DNA of 64,000 bases, from NCBI RefSeq assembly GCF_900106675.1, contig NZ_FNOB01000013.1, positions 1-64,000 of the forward strand, given 5' to 3'. Source of the DNA: Allgaiera indica (GTDB lineage Bacteria > Pseudomonadota > Alphaproteobacteria > Rhodobacterales > Rhodobacteraceae). A program made the translations under genes and the position numbers. This document shows, in pieces, positions 26,385 to 34,392 of the stretch (position 1 is the first letter of the stretch; each line of letters starts with the position of its first letter). The notes under the pieces are model-generated. The model saw nothing but the letters and a program-made list of their open reading frames with translations. It made no database searches and had not been told where the DNA came from.

Positions 26385-27209
26385 TCAGAGAAGGATCCGC
26401 CCCTCAAGATAAGCTAACGCCGATTCAGATTGCGGGCCAACAAAGAACCGGTCGGCAGGCCGATGTTCCGCAAGCCGCCCGCGGTGCAGGAAGGCCACGT
26501 CATCCGCCAGCCGCCGGGCCTGGCCGATATCATGGGTGATGAAGATCACCTTGGTGCCGGCCCTTGCGGTGTCGGTGACGATCCGCTCGATCGCCAGGAC
26601 AGAGGCCGGATCCAGGCTGGCGGTGGCCTCGTCCAGAAGCAGCACCTGCGGGCGGATGGCCAGCGCCCTCGCCAGCGCCAGGCGCTGCTGTTCGCCCCCC
26701 GAAAGCAGCCGCGCAGGCTGTCGCGCGCGGCCCTCCAGCCCCACGCGGGCCAGCATCTCGGCTGTGCGGTCGCGCCGGGTGGCGCGGTCAAGGCCCCGCG
26801 CGCGCAGCACGAAATCCACATTCGCCGCGGCCGAGCGCCGCAGCAGCACCGGTTTTTGGAACACCAGCGCCTGAGTCGCGCTGGTGGCCGGGCCGCAAGG
26901 CACCTCTCCCCAGCTGATCCAGCCATGCGAGGGCGTGATCAGCCCATGGATCAGGCGCAGGAACAGGCTTTTGCCGGCGCCGTTCAGGCCCATCACCATG
27001 GTCACGCCGCCGGCCGGTAGCGCAAGGTGTTCGATATCCACCAGGCGCTGCCCCTGGGCCTCCAGCACCAGGCCTTCGACCCGTAATGCGCCGGGACGGG
27101 CGCGGTCGCGCGGGCTAGGTTCGGGTCGGTCGGCGGCGGCCTGCTTGGCCTTCGGCTGCGCGGCGTGCGGCACGGCGGGTGGCGAAAGGGGGCGCAGGCG
27201 CTCAGGCAT
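26385..27209 (-). CDS. tupC: TupC-like tungstate ABC transporter ATPase
   Basis: The 274-residue ATPase has Walker A GLNGAGKSLF, signature LLSGGEQQRLALARAL, Walker B VLLLDEATASLDP and the switch His in FITHDIGQARRLADD. A roughly 40-residue proline/alanine-rich N-terminal extension precedes the ABC domain; a later start is possible. Its start lies eight bases inside tupB, which indicates coupled translation. GxNGAGKSLxLRLIHGLI is a pattern I associate with TupC-type ATPases. Confidence 0.88.
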   Translation of the reverse strand: MPERLRPLSPPAVPHAAQPKAKQAAADRPEPSPRDRARPGALRVEGLVLEAQGQRLVDIEHLALPAGGVTMVMGLNGAGKSLFLRLIHGLITPSHGWISWGEVPCGPATSATQALVFQKPVLLRRSAAANVDFVLRARGLDRATRRDRTAEMLARVGLEGRARQPARLLSGGEQQRLALARALAIRPQVLLLDEATASLDPASVLAIERIVTDTARAGTKVIFITHDIGQARRLADDVAFLHRGRLAEHRPADRFFVGPQSESALAYLEGRILL

Positions 27210-27909
27210 AGGCCTGCCGTTCAGCGACAGAGCGCAGCCCCCCCGCCGCCAGGTTCACCCCCAGCGCGATGGACATCAGAATGATCCCCAGCGCCAGCGC
27301 CATGCCCAGATCGCCCTTCGATGTTTCCAGCGCGATCGCGGTGGTCATCACCCGGGTCAGATGGTCGATATTGCCGCCGACGATGATCACCGCGCCGACC
27401 TCGGCCACCGCGCGGCCGAACCCTGCCAGCGCCACCGTCACCAGCCCATAGCGCCCGTCGACCACCAGCGCCGCCGCGGCGCGCAGCCGCGAGATCCCGA
27501 AGGACCGGAATTGTTCGTCATATTCGGAATACAGCCCCTCCAGCACCTGCCGCGCCAGCGCCGCGACGATCGGCGCAATCAGCAGGGTCTGGGCGATGAT
27601 CATCGCGGTCGGGGTATACAGCAGGCCCAGCCAGCCCATCGGACCGGCCCGCGACAGCGCCAGGTAGACAAGCAGGCCGATCACCACCGGCGGCAGGCCC
27701 ATCATCGCATTCAGCACCGCCACCACCACGCCGCGCCCCCAGAACGGCCGCACCACAAGGAAGGCGCCCAGCGGCAGACCGATCAGGCATGACAGCGTCA
27801 ACGCCGAGAAGCTGACCTTCAGCGACAGGACCACGATCTCCAGCAGGTTGTCGTCGCCGGTCGCGATCAGATGAAGGGCCAGGCCGAAGGCTGCGCCGAA
27901 ATCCTGCAT
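27202..27909 (-). CDS. tupB: TupB-like tungstate ABC transporter permease
   Basis: The 235-residue inner-membrane permease has about five helices and the EAA-type loop in RSFGISRLRAAAALVVDGRY. The blocks NAMMGLPPVVIGLLVYLALS and GRAVAEVGAVIIVGGNIDH, then TRVMTTAIALETSKGD, are typical of TupB. It starts only four bases after the mrp stop and overlaps tupC by eight, so it is probably co-transcribed with the DUF3305-DUF3306-mrp genes upstream. Confidence 0.9.
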   Translation of the reverse strand: MQDFGAAFGLALHLIATGDDNLLEIVVLSLKVSFSALTLSCLIGLPLGAFLVVRPFWGRGVVVAVLNAMMGLPPVVIGLLVYLALSRAGPMGWLGLLYTPTAMIIAQTLLIAPIVAALARQVLEGLYSEYDEQFRSFGISRLRAAAALVVDGRYGLVTVALAGFGRAVAEVGAVIIVGGNIDHLTRVMTTAIALETSKGDLGMALALGIILMSIALGVNLAAGGLRSVAERQAYA

Positions 27910-27913
27910 CGTG

Positions 27914-29071
27914 TCAGCCCCCCGCCGCCATGCGGGTTTCGTGGCCCAACCGGTCGCGGACCCGCGCGGCGATATCGCGATAGATCGCGGCCTGAGGCCC
28001 GTCGGGCGCCGCTATGACCACAGGGGTGCCGTGGTCGGAATGGGCGCGGATCGTCATTTCCAGCGGCACCTCGCCCAGGAAGGGCACGCCGATGCGCGCG
28101 GCCTCGTCCCGCGCGCCGCCATGGCCGAAGATGTCGTGGCGGCTGCCGCAATCGGGGCAGATGAAGGTGGACATGTTCTCGATCAGGCCCAGGATCGGCA
28201 CCTCGACACGACGGAACATGTTCAGCCCCTTGCGAGCGTCGATCAACGCCAGATCCTGCGGGGTAGAGACGATCACCGCGCCCGCCAGCGGCACGCTTTG
28301 CGCCATGGTCAACTGCGCGTCGCCGGTGCCTGGCGGCATGTCGACGATCAGCATGTCCAGTTCGCCCCAGTTCACTTCGCGCAGCATCTGGGTCAGCGCC
28401 TGCATGACCATCGGCCCGCGCCAGATCATCGGCTCTTCCTCGTCGACCATGAAGCCCATCGACATCACCTTCAGCCCATAAGCCATGAGCGGTTCGATGA
28501 TATTTCCCGCGCCGGCATCGGGCCGGCCGGAGACGCGCAAAAGCCGCGGCATCGAGGGGCCGTAGATATCGGCATCCAGAATGCCGATGCGCAGCCCCTG
28601 CGCCGCCAGCGCCAGGGCCAGGTTCACCGAAGTGGTCGATTTGCCCACACCGCCCTTGCCGGAGGCCACGGCGATGATCGCACCGATCCCGGGCACCGGC
28701 GCCTTCGCCGCGGGACCGGCCTGGGCCCGGGCCCGGCCCAGCATCGGCGGTGGTACGTCATCGGCCTGATCGGCGCGCGGCGCCGGACGCGAGGCACCGC
28801 CGGCAGTGGCCCCGTCGCGCAGCGCCTGCGCGGCGGTCAGGGTGACGATGGCGCGCGCCACACCTTCGGCGGCGCAGGCGGCTTTCTCGGCCGCCGCGCG
28901 CAGCGGCTCCAGCTGCGCGGCCAGCTGCGCGGGTACGGCGATCGAGAAGACCACCTTGTCGCCCTCGATCACCAGATCCGAGAGCAGGCCCAGATCGACG
29001 ATATTCCCGCTCAGCTCGGGCCCCTTCACGCGGCGCAATTGCGCCAGCACGTTGTCCGCTTCAATCACCAC
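27914..29071 (-). CDS. apbC: Mrp/ApbC-type iron-sulfur cluster carrier ATPase
   Basis: Mrp/ApbC proteins are P-loop NTPases that carry or transfer 4Fe-4S clusters. The 385-residue product has an N-terminal DUF59 (MIP18-like) domain (VKGPELSGNIVDLGLLSDLV), an Ala/Pro-rich linker, the deviant Walker A VASGKGGVGKSTTSVNLA, LDADIYGPSMPRLL and the cluster-binding CxxC in FICPDCGSRHDIFG. The GTG at 29071 follows GGAGGT by eight bases. It sits between DUF3306 and tupB, so it may be dedicated to loading Fe-S clusters into the many-cluster formate dehydrogenase machinery nearby. That link is inference. Confidence 0.93.
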   Translation of the reverse strand: MVIEADNVLAQLRRVKGPELSGNIVDLGLLSDLVIEGDKVVFSIAVPAQLAAQLEPLRAAAEKAACAAEGVARAIVTLTAAQALRDGATAGGASRPAPRADQADDVPPPMLGRARAQAGPAAKAPVPGIGAIIAVASGKGGVGKSTTSVNLALALAAQGLRIGILDADIYGPSMPRLLRVSGRPDAGAGNIIEPLMAYGLKVMSMGFMVDEEEPMIWRGPMVMQALTQMLREVNWGELDMLIVDMPPGTGDAQLTMAQSVPLAGAVIVSTPQDLALIDARKGLNMFRRVEVPILGLIENMSTFICPDCGSRHDIFGHGGARDEAARIGVPFLGEVPLEMTIRAHSDHGTPVVIAAPDGPQAAIYRDIAARVRDRLGHETRMAAGG

Positions 29072-29075
29072 GTGC

Positions 29076-29786
29076 TCAGACCTCCAGCCGCCGGCGCAGC
29101 GAAACCCGACGCGGGGCTTCCTGCGGCGCGGGCTCCATCGGGGCGGCGCGGCCAGACAAGGGGTCGGGCGAAGATCCGGGCGGTGGTTCGACAGAAGGCG
29201 CGGATGAGGGATCGGCCGCGTGTTGGGCAGGCGGCCCCGGGGGCCGCACGGACATGGGCGCAAGGGCCGCGCCATCGGCACCGTCAGCCTTGGCGGCAAG
29301 ATCGACGGCCTCGCTTGCGGTTTCCTGCGGCGCCGGGGCATCGCCCGCAATATCCCCGGCCGGGTCGCGCGGCGGGTTTGCCTCTTGCGTCAGGTCGCGC
29401 ACCTTGCCGGCATATCCCTTCGCCGCGTCCCAGGCCGAATTGTAAACCCGGTGGGCGGGGTTATTGTAATCGTCGTCATAATCGTTCAGCCCGTCCAGAT
29501 TGGCCAAGATCGGATCCGACCCGAAGAACTTGCGCAGCGCCGTGCGGCGCAGCATTTGCGGCACGCCGCGCTTGAGGAAGACCGAGAAATCATCGCCATA
29601 GCGCAAGGCATCCAGATCCACCGCCTCGGCGGCCAGGCGGTTGGCGTCTTCCTCTTGCAGACGCGCGGCATCCTGTGCCTCTTGCCCCGCTGTATCCGGT
29701 GCCGGATCCGGCGCGGATTCTTCGGTTTGCGACAGGCGCTTGCGGCGCGACCAGCGGGCGCCGAAACCTTCGGGTTCCTCAGCCAT
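29076..29786 (-). CDS. DUF3306 protein, formate-dehydrogenase-associated
   Basis: The 236-residue protein from ATG 29786 (behind GGAGGAGGGGGCG) reads EPEGFGARWSRRKRL at its start. The conserved core is DDFSVFLKRGVPQMLRRTAL and LRKFFGSDPILANLDGLNDY, with a downstream NPAHRVYNSAWDAAKGYAGKV block. I recognise this as DUF3306. The C-terminal half is disordered and rich in Ala, Pro and Asp. The family occurs next to DUF3305, fdhD and tungstate/formate genes, but its biochemical role is unknown to me. It overlaps DUF3305 by eight bases. Confidence 0.8.
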   Translation of the reverse strand: MAEEPEGFGARWSRRKRLSQTEESAPDPAPDTAGQEAQDAARLQEEDANRLAAEAVDLDALRYGDDFSVFLKRGVPQMLRRTALRKFFGSDPILANLDGLNDYDDDYNNPAHRVYNSAWDAAKGYAGKVRDLTQEANPPRDPAGDIAGDAPAPQETASEAVDLAAKADGADGAALAPMSVRPPGPPAQHAADPSSAPSVEPPPGSSPDPLSGRAAPMEPAPQEAPRRVSLRRRLEV

Positions 29787-30324
29787 TCCCGCCCCCTCCT
29801 CCGTGGCGCTTGCGTTCCAGAAAGATCGGCTGCTTGCCGAACTTCTGTTCCTCGACGTCCAGCTTGTCACGGCGGCGCTTCACGAACTTCTTCTCGACAT
29901 GGTAGCTGTCGAGAAAGTCGATCATCGCCGCCTCGATCTCGGGCGGCATCGGCAGGCGCTCGATGATGTCCTCGGATCCGACCTCGCAATCCTGCGCCTC
30001 ATGCGGCGAGGCGGTGACCATGTGCACGAACCAGTCCAGCGGATGCGTGCCGTCGGTATCGCGGCGCAGCACCACATAAAGCGCAGGGGCCCCGCTGTCG
30101 AAATTCTCGACATAGGCCTCGGTATCGGCGGGATAGCAGACCATTTCGAACCGGCCCATGTAGTAGCGCGTCATGCGGTCGTCCGACACCAGCACGTCGC
30201 CCGGCCGCAGATCGGCCGGCGCCAGCATCACGCCAACCGGGATCCAGTATTCCTTCGCCCAGCGAGACACCGATTGCCTGCGCTCGGCGATGACGCCCAA
30301 TCTGATGGTCATCTCCCGCGACAC
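29779..30324 (-). CDS. DUF3305 protein, formate-dehydrogenase-associated
   Basis: The 181-residue protein has the DUF3305 features IRLGVIAERRQSVSRWAKEY, then WIPVGVMLAPADLRPGD and YYMGRFEMVCYPADTEAYVE. It ends in a basic stretch (KKFVKRRRDKLDVEEQKFG) and a glycine run. No catalytic motif or membrane segment is visible. GTG 30324 lies eight bases after GGAGGT, so it is preferred to the ATG at 30312. It heads the operon DUF3305-DUF3306-mrp-tupBCA. Function unknown; the constant company of formate dehydrogenase genes suggests a role in its maturation. Confidence 0.8.
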   Translation of the reverse strand: MSREMTIRLGVIAERRQSVSRWAKEYWIPVGVMLAPADLRPGDVLVSDDRMTRYYMGRFEMVCYPADTEAYVENFDSGAPALYVVLRRDTDGTHPLDWFVHMVTASPHEAQDCEVGSEDIIERLPMPPEIEAAMIDFLDSYHVEKKFVKRRRDKLDVEEQKFGKQPIFLERKRHGGGGGNG

Positions 30325-30415
30325 TTCGCCGGACCTCCCCGTCTTCGAAGGGCAAGACTATGCCTGCCGCGATTCTGAGCATAAGCTGATGACATAAGAC
30401 AACAAGGATAATGCG
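30325..30415. promoter_or_regulatory. Bidirectional promoter region between DUF3305 and the polyferredoxin gene
   Basis: The 91-base gap lies between two divergent starts, so it must hold the promoters of both the tungstate/DUF operon and the polyferredoxin gene, unless transcription enters from further away. The right half is AT-rich (GATGACATAAGACAACAAGG). I do not see a clear operator. Confidence 0.45.
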
Positions 30416-32479
30416 ATGACCGGAGACTCGACGCGTCTGTTCCTGTGCAATTGCGAGGGCTCGATGGATGTCGCGCCGGGGGGGCTGGGCAAGGCCCTGG
30501 CCAGGATCGCCGAGGGCGGCGGCGACGCGCCCGAGATCTCTTTCCACCGCCAGCTGTGCCGGGCGGAACTTGGGAAATTCGAGACCGCGCTGACACGCGG
30601 CGCGCCGATCTGCGTGGGCTGCACCCAGGAAAGCGCATTGTTCGCGGAAGTGGCGCAAGACGCCGGGCGCGAGGATCTGCGGTTCGCCAATATCCGCGAA
30701 ACCGCGGGCTGGGCCGACGAGGGTGCCAACGCGGCGCCCAAGATGGCCGCGCTGCTGGCGGCCGCCATGCGGCCCGCCGCCCCCGCCCGCCTGCGCGAGG
30801 TCGAAAGCGACGGCCTGTGCCTGGTGATCGGCGCCGGCCAAGCGGCCTTTGACGCCGCGACCCGGCTGAACCGCACGCTTTCGGTGACCCTGCTGTTGAC
30901 CGACCCGGGGGATCTGATCCTTCCCCAATCCATGGATTTTCCGGTGTTTTCAGGAAAGGTTCAACGAGCCTCGGGCTCGCTTGGCGGGTTCGATCTGATC
31001 ATCGACGGCTATGCCGCGCTGCTGCCATCGTCGCGGGGCACCGCTGAATTCACCATGGCCCGCGACGGCGTCAGGACAAGCTGCAGCGTGATCTTCGATA
31101 TGTCGGGCGCGGCGCCGCTTTTTTCGCGGCCCGAGGGGCGCGACGGCTATCTGCGCGCCGACCCCCGGGACCGCGCCGCGGTGGCCGAGGCGGTCTTTGA
31201 TGCCTCGGATCTGGTCGGCAGTTTCGAGAAACCCATCTATGTGCGTTACAACGCCGCAGCCTGCGCACATGAGCGGTCGAAGATCACCGGCTGCAACAAA
31301 TGCCTCGATCATTGTCCGGCGGGGGCGATCCTGCCCGATGGCGATGGCGTCCGCGTCGATCCCGGCATCTGTGGCGGCTGCGGCAATTGCGCGGCGCATT
31401 GCCCGACCGGGGCGATTTCCTACGCCTATCCCGAACGGGGCGACCTGATTGATCAGGTGCAGCTGCTTGCGCGTGCCTATCTGGCCGCCGGCGGCAAGGC
31501 GCCGGCCCTGCTGCTGCACGACGGGCACCACGGCGCGGCGCTGATTGGCGCCGTGGCGCGCTATGGCCGGGGTCTGCCCGCCCGGGTGATCCCCTGGCAG
31601 CTGCATTCCGCAAGCGGTGTGGGCCACGATCTGATCGCCGCGGCGCTGGCCGCGGGATTCAGTCAGGTGGTGGTTCTGGGCGATCCCGCCAGGGCCGAGG
31701 AATTCGCGGCGCTTCAAGCCGAGGCCGTTCTGGCCGAGGCGCTGATCGCCGGCTTCGGGCTGATGGGCGCGCGGGTTGTGACGCTGCTCGAGGCCGATCC
31801 CGATGCCGTCGAGGCGGCACTGTACGCGCTTCCCGCCTTGGCGCCGATCACCCGCGCCGCCCCCGCTGCCCGCGGCACCAAGCGCGAGATCGCCCGCGCC
31901 GCCCTGACCGCGCTGGCCGAGGCCGGCAAGCCGCCGTCCCCGGTCTTTGCGCTGCCCGACACCGCCCCCTATGGCACGGTCGAGGTCGATACCGAAGCCT
32001 GCACCCTGTGCCTTGCCTGCGTCAGCGCCTGCCCCGCGGACGCGCTGCGCGATGCGCCCGATCAGCTACAGCTGCGCCTGGTCGAGGCCGCTTGCGTGCA
32101 ATGCGGCCTTTGCGCCGCCACCTGCCCCGAAAACGCGATCCGGCTGAGCCCGCGGATGAACCTGGCCCCGGGCGCGATGCAGCCTGTCACGTTGAATGAG
32201 GACGAACCAGCCGAATGCATCTCTTGCGGCAAGCCATTCGCGGCGGCGGGAATGCTTCGGGCGGTGGAGCGCACGCTGGCGGGCAAGCACCGGATGTTCG
32301 CCTCGGACGATGCCGCGCGGCTGCTCAGGATGTGCGAAGCCTGCCGGCTGGCGGAATTGTCGAAGGGCGGCGCCGATCCCTTCGCCATCGCACATCCGCG
32401 CCGCACCCGCACCAGCGACGATTACCTTGAGGCCGACAGGCGCGGGCTGTCGATCGACGATTTCCTGTCCGACGATTAG
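30416..32479 (+). CDS. Polyferredoxin-like 4Fe-4S protein of the formate dehydrogenase region
   Basis: The 687-residue protein carries at least four ferredoxin-type cluster motifs: CNKCLDHCPAGAI and CGGCGNCAAHCPTGAI in the middle, and CTLCLACVSACPADAL and CVQCGLCAATCPENAI later. A further CISCGKPF and CEAC pair lies near the C-terminus. The N-terminal part has Cys in LFLCNCEG and GAPICVGCTQE, resembling the start of HdrA-type subunits. No signal or membrane span is visible, so it should be cytoplasmic. I infer an electron carrier or maturation scaffold for the formate dehydrogenase. It starts at ATG 30416 behind AAGGATAATGCG and ends seven bases from the convergent DUF6352 gene. Confidence 0.82.
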   Translation: MTGDSTRLFLCNCEGSMDVAPGGLGKALARIAEGGGDAPEISFHRQLCRAELGKFETALTRGAPICVGCTQESALFAEVAQDAGREDLRFANIRETAGWADEGANAAPKMAALLAAAMRPAAPARLREVESDGLCLVIGAGQAAFDAATRLNRTLSVTLLLTDPGDLILPQSMDFPVFSGKVQRASGSLGGFDLIIDGYAALLPSSRGTAEFTMARDGVRTSCSVIFDMSGAAPLFSRPEGRDGYLRADPRDRAAVAEAVFDASDLVGSFEKPIYVRYNAAACAHERSKITGCNKCLDHCPAGAILPDGDGVRVDPGICGGCGNCAAHCPTGAISYAYPERGDLIDQVQLLARAYLAAGGKAPALLLHDGHHGAALIGAVARYGRGLPARVIPWQLHSASGVGHDLIAAALAAGFSQVVVLGDPARAEEFAALQAEAVLAEALIAGFGLMGARVVTLLEADPDAVEAALYALPALAPITRAAPAARGTKREIARAALTALAEAGKPPSPVFALPDTAPYGTVEVDTEACTLCLACVSACPADALRDAPDQLQLRLVEAACVQCGLCAATCPENAIRLSPRMNLAPGAMQPVTLNEDEPAECISCGKPFAAAGMLRAVERTLAGKHRMFASDDAARLLRMCEACRLAELSKGGADPFAIAHPRRTRTSDDYLEADRRGLSIDDFLSDD

Positions 32480-32485
32480 CGCGCC

Positions 32486-33481
32486 CTACCCCGTGGGCAG
32501 CAGCGGCAAGTTCACCAGCAGGTTCTGCGGCTTCATCCGCAGCCGGTCGCGCGCGTCGACGGCAAGGCCCAGAAACACCGGACGGCCGCGCATCCGCTCG
32601 ATCAGCCGGCCGCCATCGGCGATCTCCATCCGAAACAGCGCGGCGATCCGGCCCTGGCCCTCGGCCGGCAATTCATGCCCCTGATAAAGCGCGTTGAGGA
32701 TGCGCGTGGCCTCGGCGTCCAGGCCCAGATGCCAGGGCCAGCGTTCATCGCGCACCGCCTTCAACGGCTGGATCCGGACGTCCAGCCCCAGAAAATGCTT
32801 CACCCACCGCTCGATCAGCCGGGCAAAGGCATCCTGGCCGACCTCGGCATAGCGGAAATCGAGCGCGAAATCGAAGCGGTCCGCGCGGCCCCAGTATTGG
32901 CCGACATTGCGCGCCGTCAGCTTGTCCAGCTCGACCTCGCGCGGGGCGGCGGCGGGCACCAGCGCGCCGACCTGGGCGCGGCTGTCGATCACCTCGGAAT
33001 CTGCCAGCAGAAGCTGTTCGTTCTCGGTCAGGGCCTGCTGGTCGCGAAAGAAGATCTCGGCCGCGCGGGCGGTGACGGCGTCGGTTTCGCCACGCAGCAG
33101 ATTGGCCATGATCAGATGGGCAAGCTGACCGATGAACAGCGGCGGTACCTGTGGCGCGCCGGGACGGAAAAGCGCGACATAACCCGCCTCGACCGACCCG
33201 GCCGCCAGAAGATGATCGCGAAATCGCAGCACCAGCGCATAATTGGCCGCAGTATCGCGGTCGGCGATGGCGGCAAGTTCGCGCGCGGTCACCGGGGCAT
33301 CGGGGCGATCCATCAGCCGGTCAAACAATGCCCGTTCGGCGGGGCAGCTTTCTTCGACGGGATGGATCTCGGGGCGGGTGTAATAGGCGCGCAGCAGATC
33401 CGGCGCGACCGCAAGCCAGCCGTTTTCAAGCCGATGCGTCAGATGCAGGCCCGCGGATTTCCACACGATATCGTCGCTCAT
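32486..33481 (-). CDS. DUF6352 family protein of the formate dehydrogenase cluster
   Basis: The 331-residue protein starts MSDDIVWKSAGLHLTHR and has the block YYTRPEIHPVEESCPAERAL, which I associate with the family now called DUF6352. NVGQYWGRADRFDFALDFRY and a C-terminal half ending RMKPQNLLVNLPLLP are further landmarks. It looks soluble and has no cofactor motif I can name. It overlaps the ligase-like gene upstream by four bases. Function unknown. Confidence 0.7.
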   Translation of the reverse strand: MSDDIVWKSAGLHLTHRLENGWLAVAPDLLRAYYTRPEIHPVEESCPAERALFDRLMDRPDAPVTARELAAIADRDTAANYALVLRFRDHLLAAGSVEAGYVALFRPGAPQVPPLFIGQLAHLIMANLLRGETDAVTARAAEIFFRDQQALTENEQLLLADSEVIDSRAQVGALVPAAAPREVELDKLTARNVGQYWGRADRFDFALDFRYAEVGQDAFARLIERWVKHFLGLDVRIQPLKAVRDERWPWHLGLDAEATRILNALYQGHELPAEGQGRIAALFRMEIADGGRLIERMRGRPVFLGLAVDARDRLRMKPQNLLVNLPLLPTG

Positions 33482-34179
33482 TCCACCCCCATGGCTGCAG
33501 CCAGCCCCAGCCGGGCGCCGCCTTCCAGCACGGCCGCCCCGCTTTCGTCGATGCCGGTCAGGCGTTGGCCGGCCACCCGCGCATCCGGGCCCAGCCGTCC
33601 GAACAGGGCCACCGCGACGGGGCCGAAACCCTCATGCTGCCAGCCGTCGTACCACGCCAGGAAATGCCGCGCGACGGCGCCGATCAGCGCGGGCGCGGTG
33701 ATGTCGCCTGCACCTTCCTCGTGCAGGGCGGTGCGCTGACTTGCGCGGCCGGGCGCGGCGCGCAACGCCTCGGGCAGGCGCAGCGCCAGGCTCAGCGTCA
33801 GTACCATCCATGCCGGCACCTCTTCGGCCCCCGTACCCGCAGGCAGCGTCAGCTCCAACTGCCCCAGCCGCGCCCCATTGGCCAGGAAGGTCGCAGGCCA
33901 GCCAAGGCCGATGGCTATGTTGGGTGGCCCGCTATGGGCCAGCGCGTCGCAGACCGCGACCGCCATCAGCGGCACCATCTGCAAGGCCCGGTCGCGGCGC
34001 ACCTCTGGTTCCAGCACCAGGGCGAGTTCGGCATTCTCCGCAGTCTCGGCCCAGCACAGATCCCCCGCGCCCAGGCGCCCTTCGGTCAAGCCGGCCAGGG
34101 CCACGGCACCCGGGTCTCCGGCGGTGACGTGGCCGGTCAGCAGCGGCGGAAAATCAGGCGCGTTCACGGGCTTGGTCAC
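33478..34179 (-). CDS. Biotin/lipoate protein ligase-like protein, probably non-catalytic
   Basis: The 233-residue protein resembles the biotin/lipoate ligase fold: DFPPLLTGHVT at the start, a central IAIGLGWPATFLANGARLGQ that parallels the KWPND-LLLNGRKVGG block of BirA, and a C-terminal DUF4444-like stretch (HFLAWYDGWQHEGFGPVA). The GRGRxGR motif of real ligases is replaced by GDLCWAETAENAEL, and the WPND Asn/Asp and the lysine of the KVGG block are absent. I infer that the fold has lost ligase chemistry. The gene sits between DUF6494 and DUF6352 in the formate dehydrogenase cluster. Confidence 0.7.
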   Translation of the reverse strand: MTKPVNAPDFPPLLTGHVTAGDPGAVALAGLTEGRLGAGDLCWAETAENAELALVLEPEVRRDRALQMVPLMAVAVCDALAHSGPPNIAIGLGWPATFLANGARLGQLELTLPAGTGAEEVPAWMVLTLSLALRLPEALRAAPGRASQRTALHEEGAGDITAPALIGAVARHFLAWYDGWQHEGFGPVAVALFGRLGPDARVAGQRLTGIDESGAAVLEGGARLGLAAAMGVE

Positions 34180-34191
34180 CGAAATGCAGCG

Positions 34192-34383
34192 TCAGGGAAG
34201 TTCGATCCTGCCTTCGACGACATGGTTCAGGCCGGTGCCCTCGGCTGTCAGTACCATCTTCACCTTCAGCGGCCCCGCCTCAGCCCGGCCTTCGCGCACC
34301 AGCTCCTCTATCTGCTGCTGAGAGGTCACGCCGACCTGCTTCAGAAACTTGCGCATCGACATGTTGAATTCATCTTCGCTCAT
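34192..34383 (-). CDS. Small DUF6494 family protein
   Basis: This 63-residue protein (MSEDEFNMSMRKFLKQVGVT, then SQQQIEELVREGRAEAGPLK) is a small acidic alpha/beta protein that ends EGTGLNHVVEGRIELP. I recognise it as the short family DUF6494. It lies between the HdrD-like gene and the ligase-like gene, nine bases after the former. No cofactor motif is visible. Its regular place in this cluster suggests a small accessory subunit or regulator. Confidence 0.75.
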   Translation of the reverse strand: MSEDEFNMSMRKFLKQVGVTSQQQIEELVREGRAEAGPLKVKMVLTAEGTGLNHVVEGRIELP

Positions 34384-34392
34384 CCGTCGCTC

